From positions 1-5,994 of the forward strand of contig CALZIG010000046.1 of assembly GCA_945787585.1 (NCBI GenBank): 5,994 bases of DNA. The letters are read 5' to 3'. The notes below the pieces were generated by a model, which did no database searches, was not told the origin of the DNA, and saw nothing but the letters and a program-made list of their open reading frames with translations. This document shows positions 5,059-5,994 of this stretch, one piece after another. How positions within the stretch are numbered: position 1 is the stretch's first letter; each line of letters begins with the position of its first letter. The stretch is from an uncultured Gammaproteobacteria bacterium. GTDB taxonomy: Bacteria > Pseudomonadota > Gammaproteobacteria > SZUA-140. Made by a program: the position numbers and the translations under genes.

Positions 5059-5640
5059 TTAATCTCTAATGGCTTCCACTTCAAAAGAGAGCGCCATCTC
5101 ATCGCCGATTGCTGGCAATGCATAGGTCACGTCATAGTCAGAGCGTTTAATATTCGCTGTGGCATCAAAACCACAGACATATTTCGTTTTGGTCGGATCC
5201 ATCGGATTGAGGCCACAGTTGATGCTCGCTACCTCAAGTACCACAGGACGCGTCACGCCTTTAATCGTCAAGTCGCCCGTAACGGTCGCCATCTTGCCAC
5301 CGTGATGATACTTCACCTTGTTCGATTTATAAGTAATCTCAGGGAACTCTACTACATTCAGAAAATCAGGAGAACGCAGGTGATCATCACGCTTCTTCAT
5401 GCCGGTGTAGACTGACGCCGCATCAATGACAATATCAACCGATCCTGTACCTGCCGCCTGATCCATTTTAATCTTGCCACTGGTCTTACCGAAATGACCC
5501 ATCATGGTCGAGAAGCCGAGGTGATTAATTTTGAAATGGGGATAGGTGTGATTGGGATCAATCGTAAAACGCTCTTCCTTCGCGGATACCGCTAACGGCA
5601 ATACCAGCATTAGCAGGGCAATCATAGGGGATTTTTTCAT
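5059..5640 (-). CDS. yceI: YceI family periplasmic lipid-binding-type protein
   Basis: This 193-residue protein has a clear Sec signal peptide (MKKSPMIALLMLVLPLAVSA, cleavage after Ala20) and a mature YceI lipocalin-like beta-barrel, which in known homologues binds isoprenoid-type lipids in the periplasm. Family marks include FTIDPNHTYPHFKINHLGFS (25-44), HFGKTSGKI (49-57), DDHLRSPDFLNVVEFPEITY (85-104), GDLTIKGVTRPV (122-133) and CGFDATANIKRSDYDV (156-171). Its length is typical. Cys142 and Cys156, either side of the NPMDPTKTKYV loop, could form a disulfide. AAGGAG (minus strand, 5654-5649) lies eight bases before the start, a strong site. It lies 77 bases downstream of a membrane-protein gene on the same strand. 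A -10-like TATAAC (5667-5662) is too close to the start to be convincing. The isoprenoid ligand is family knowledge and not shown here. Confidence 0.93.
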   Translation of the reverse strand: MKKSPMIALLMLVLPLAVSAKEERFTIDPNHTYPHFKINHLGFSTMMGHFGKTSGKIKMDQAAGTGSVDIVIDAASVYTGMKKRDDHLRSPDFLNVVEFPEITYKSNKVKYHHGGKMATVTGDLTIKGVTRPVVLEVASINCGLNPMDPTKTKYVCGFDATANIKRSDYDVTYALPAIGDEMALSFEVEAIRD

Positions 5641-5717
5641 CTCTGCGACTCCTTCGTCAGGGTTATAAAACTATCTCTACAACTTTAATTACAAAACATG
5701 ACCTAATAGCATATAGG

Positions 5718-5994
5718 TTAAAATAGCGGATCGCCACTCTCAAGCCAGGTGACGTAGATTGCGCCACCGGCGACTGGTGCCAGGCACAATAGTAGCAGGG
5801 CCATTTTCAACCATGACGGCCGTTCTTCCGGCAGCGGCACACGCGCCACCAGCGGCAGCACCGCGAGGATCAGCAACGTGTACCATGGCAGTTTTGCGTA
5901 GACCTGTGCCGCAACACCAAGCAAACCACACAGCAGTGCAATCGGCACCACCAGCAAGGCCCCTGCGTTTATCCGTGACGAGAAGAGCCCCGCC
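5718..5994 (-). CDS. Integral membrane protein, C-terminal part (5' end beyond window)
   Basis: The frame is open from the window edge to a TAA at 5720-5718, giving about 91 residues with no in-window ATG that looks like a true start. A TTG at 5957 is possible but has no reason to be preferred, because the upstream codons (AGLFSSRINAGA) read on without a stop. Three hydrophobic segments are visible: LLVVPIALLCGLLGVAAQVY, LPWYTLLILAVLPLVARV, and MALLLLCLAPVAGGAIYVTW. Between the second and third lies PLPEERPSWLK, probably a short polar loop. This is the tail of a polytopic inner-membrane protein. I do not recognise the family. It may share a transcript with the YceI gene 77 bases downstream; the cytochrome b561 that often accompanies yceI is one thought, but I see no haem-ligand pattern to support it. 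Confidence 0.7.
   Translation of the reverse strand, partial: AGLFSSRINAGALLVVPIALLCGLLGVAAQVYAKLPWYTLLILAVLPLVARVPLPEERPSWLKMALLLLCLAPVAGGAIYVTWLESGDPLF

Noticed and set aside
5047..5415. Plus-strand open frame of 122 codons opposite yceI
   Set aside because: It overlaps the YceI gene, which has a signal peptide, family motifs and a strong ribosome-binding site; this frame has none.

Overview
The window looks like chromosomal DNA of a gammaproteobacterium with mid-range GC. The best taxonomic clue is a small TIGR02647-type protein, a family I know only from Gammaproteobacteria. The class III cyclase, YceI and MoeB-like genes fit the same group. I see no insertion sequence, phage gene, CRISPR array, rRNA or tRNA, and I cannot name a genus.

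Layout. (a) 1-1612, minus strand: a membrane-bound HAMP/class III adenylate cyclase. Its stop codon overlaps the start of a small, probably lipoprotein, gene that runs off the left edge. (b) 1613-1935: a divergent intergenic region with a CRP-like site and candidate promoters. (c) 1936-3568, plus strand: a TIGR02647-family gene, then two tandem paralogous genes for 201-residue stand-alone GAF proteins (about 60% identical, aligned without gaps). (d) 3569-3810: a spacer with a weak promoter candidate. (e) 3811-4986, plus strand: a fusion of an N-terminal rhodanese domain to a MoeB/ThiF-type E1-like enzyme. (f) 5004-5051: a long hairpin between convergent genes. (g) 5059-5640, minus strand: a periplasmic YceI-family protein. 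Upstream of it (5718 to the edge) is the C-terminal part of an integral membrane protein.

How the genes may work together. The most suggestive region is 1-3568. An intact cyclase of the adenylate type is transcribed divergently from a small putative DNA-binding protein and two single-domain GAF proteins, a fold that often binds small ligands and in some proteins cyclic nucleotides. A 9/10 match to the CRP/Vfr core lies between them, at the spacing of a class II CRP-activated promoter for the TIGR02647-GAF-GAF genes. This suggests a local cAMP circuit: a periplasmic signal drives the cyclase, cAMP-CRP activates the operon, and the GAF proteins sense a ligand. Only the genes, residues and motifs are visible; the wiring is inference. 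The right half (E1-like enzyme, YceI, membrane protein) shows no clear functional link to it.
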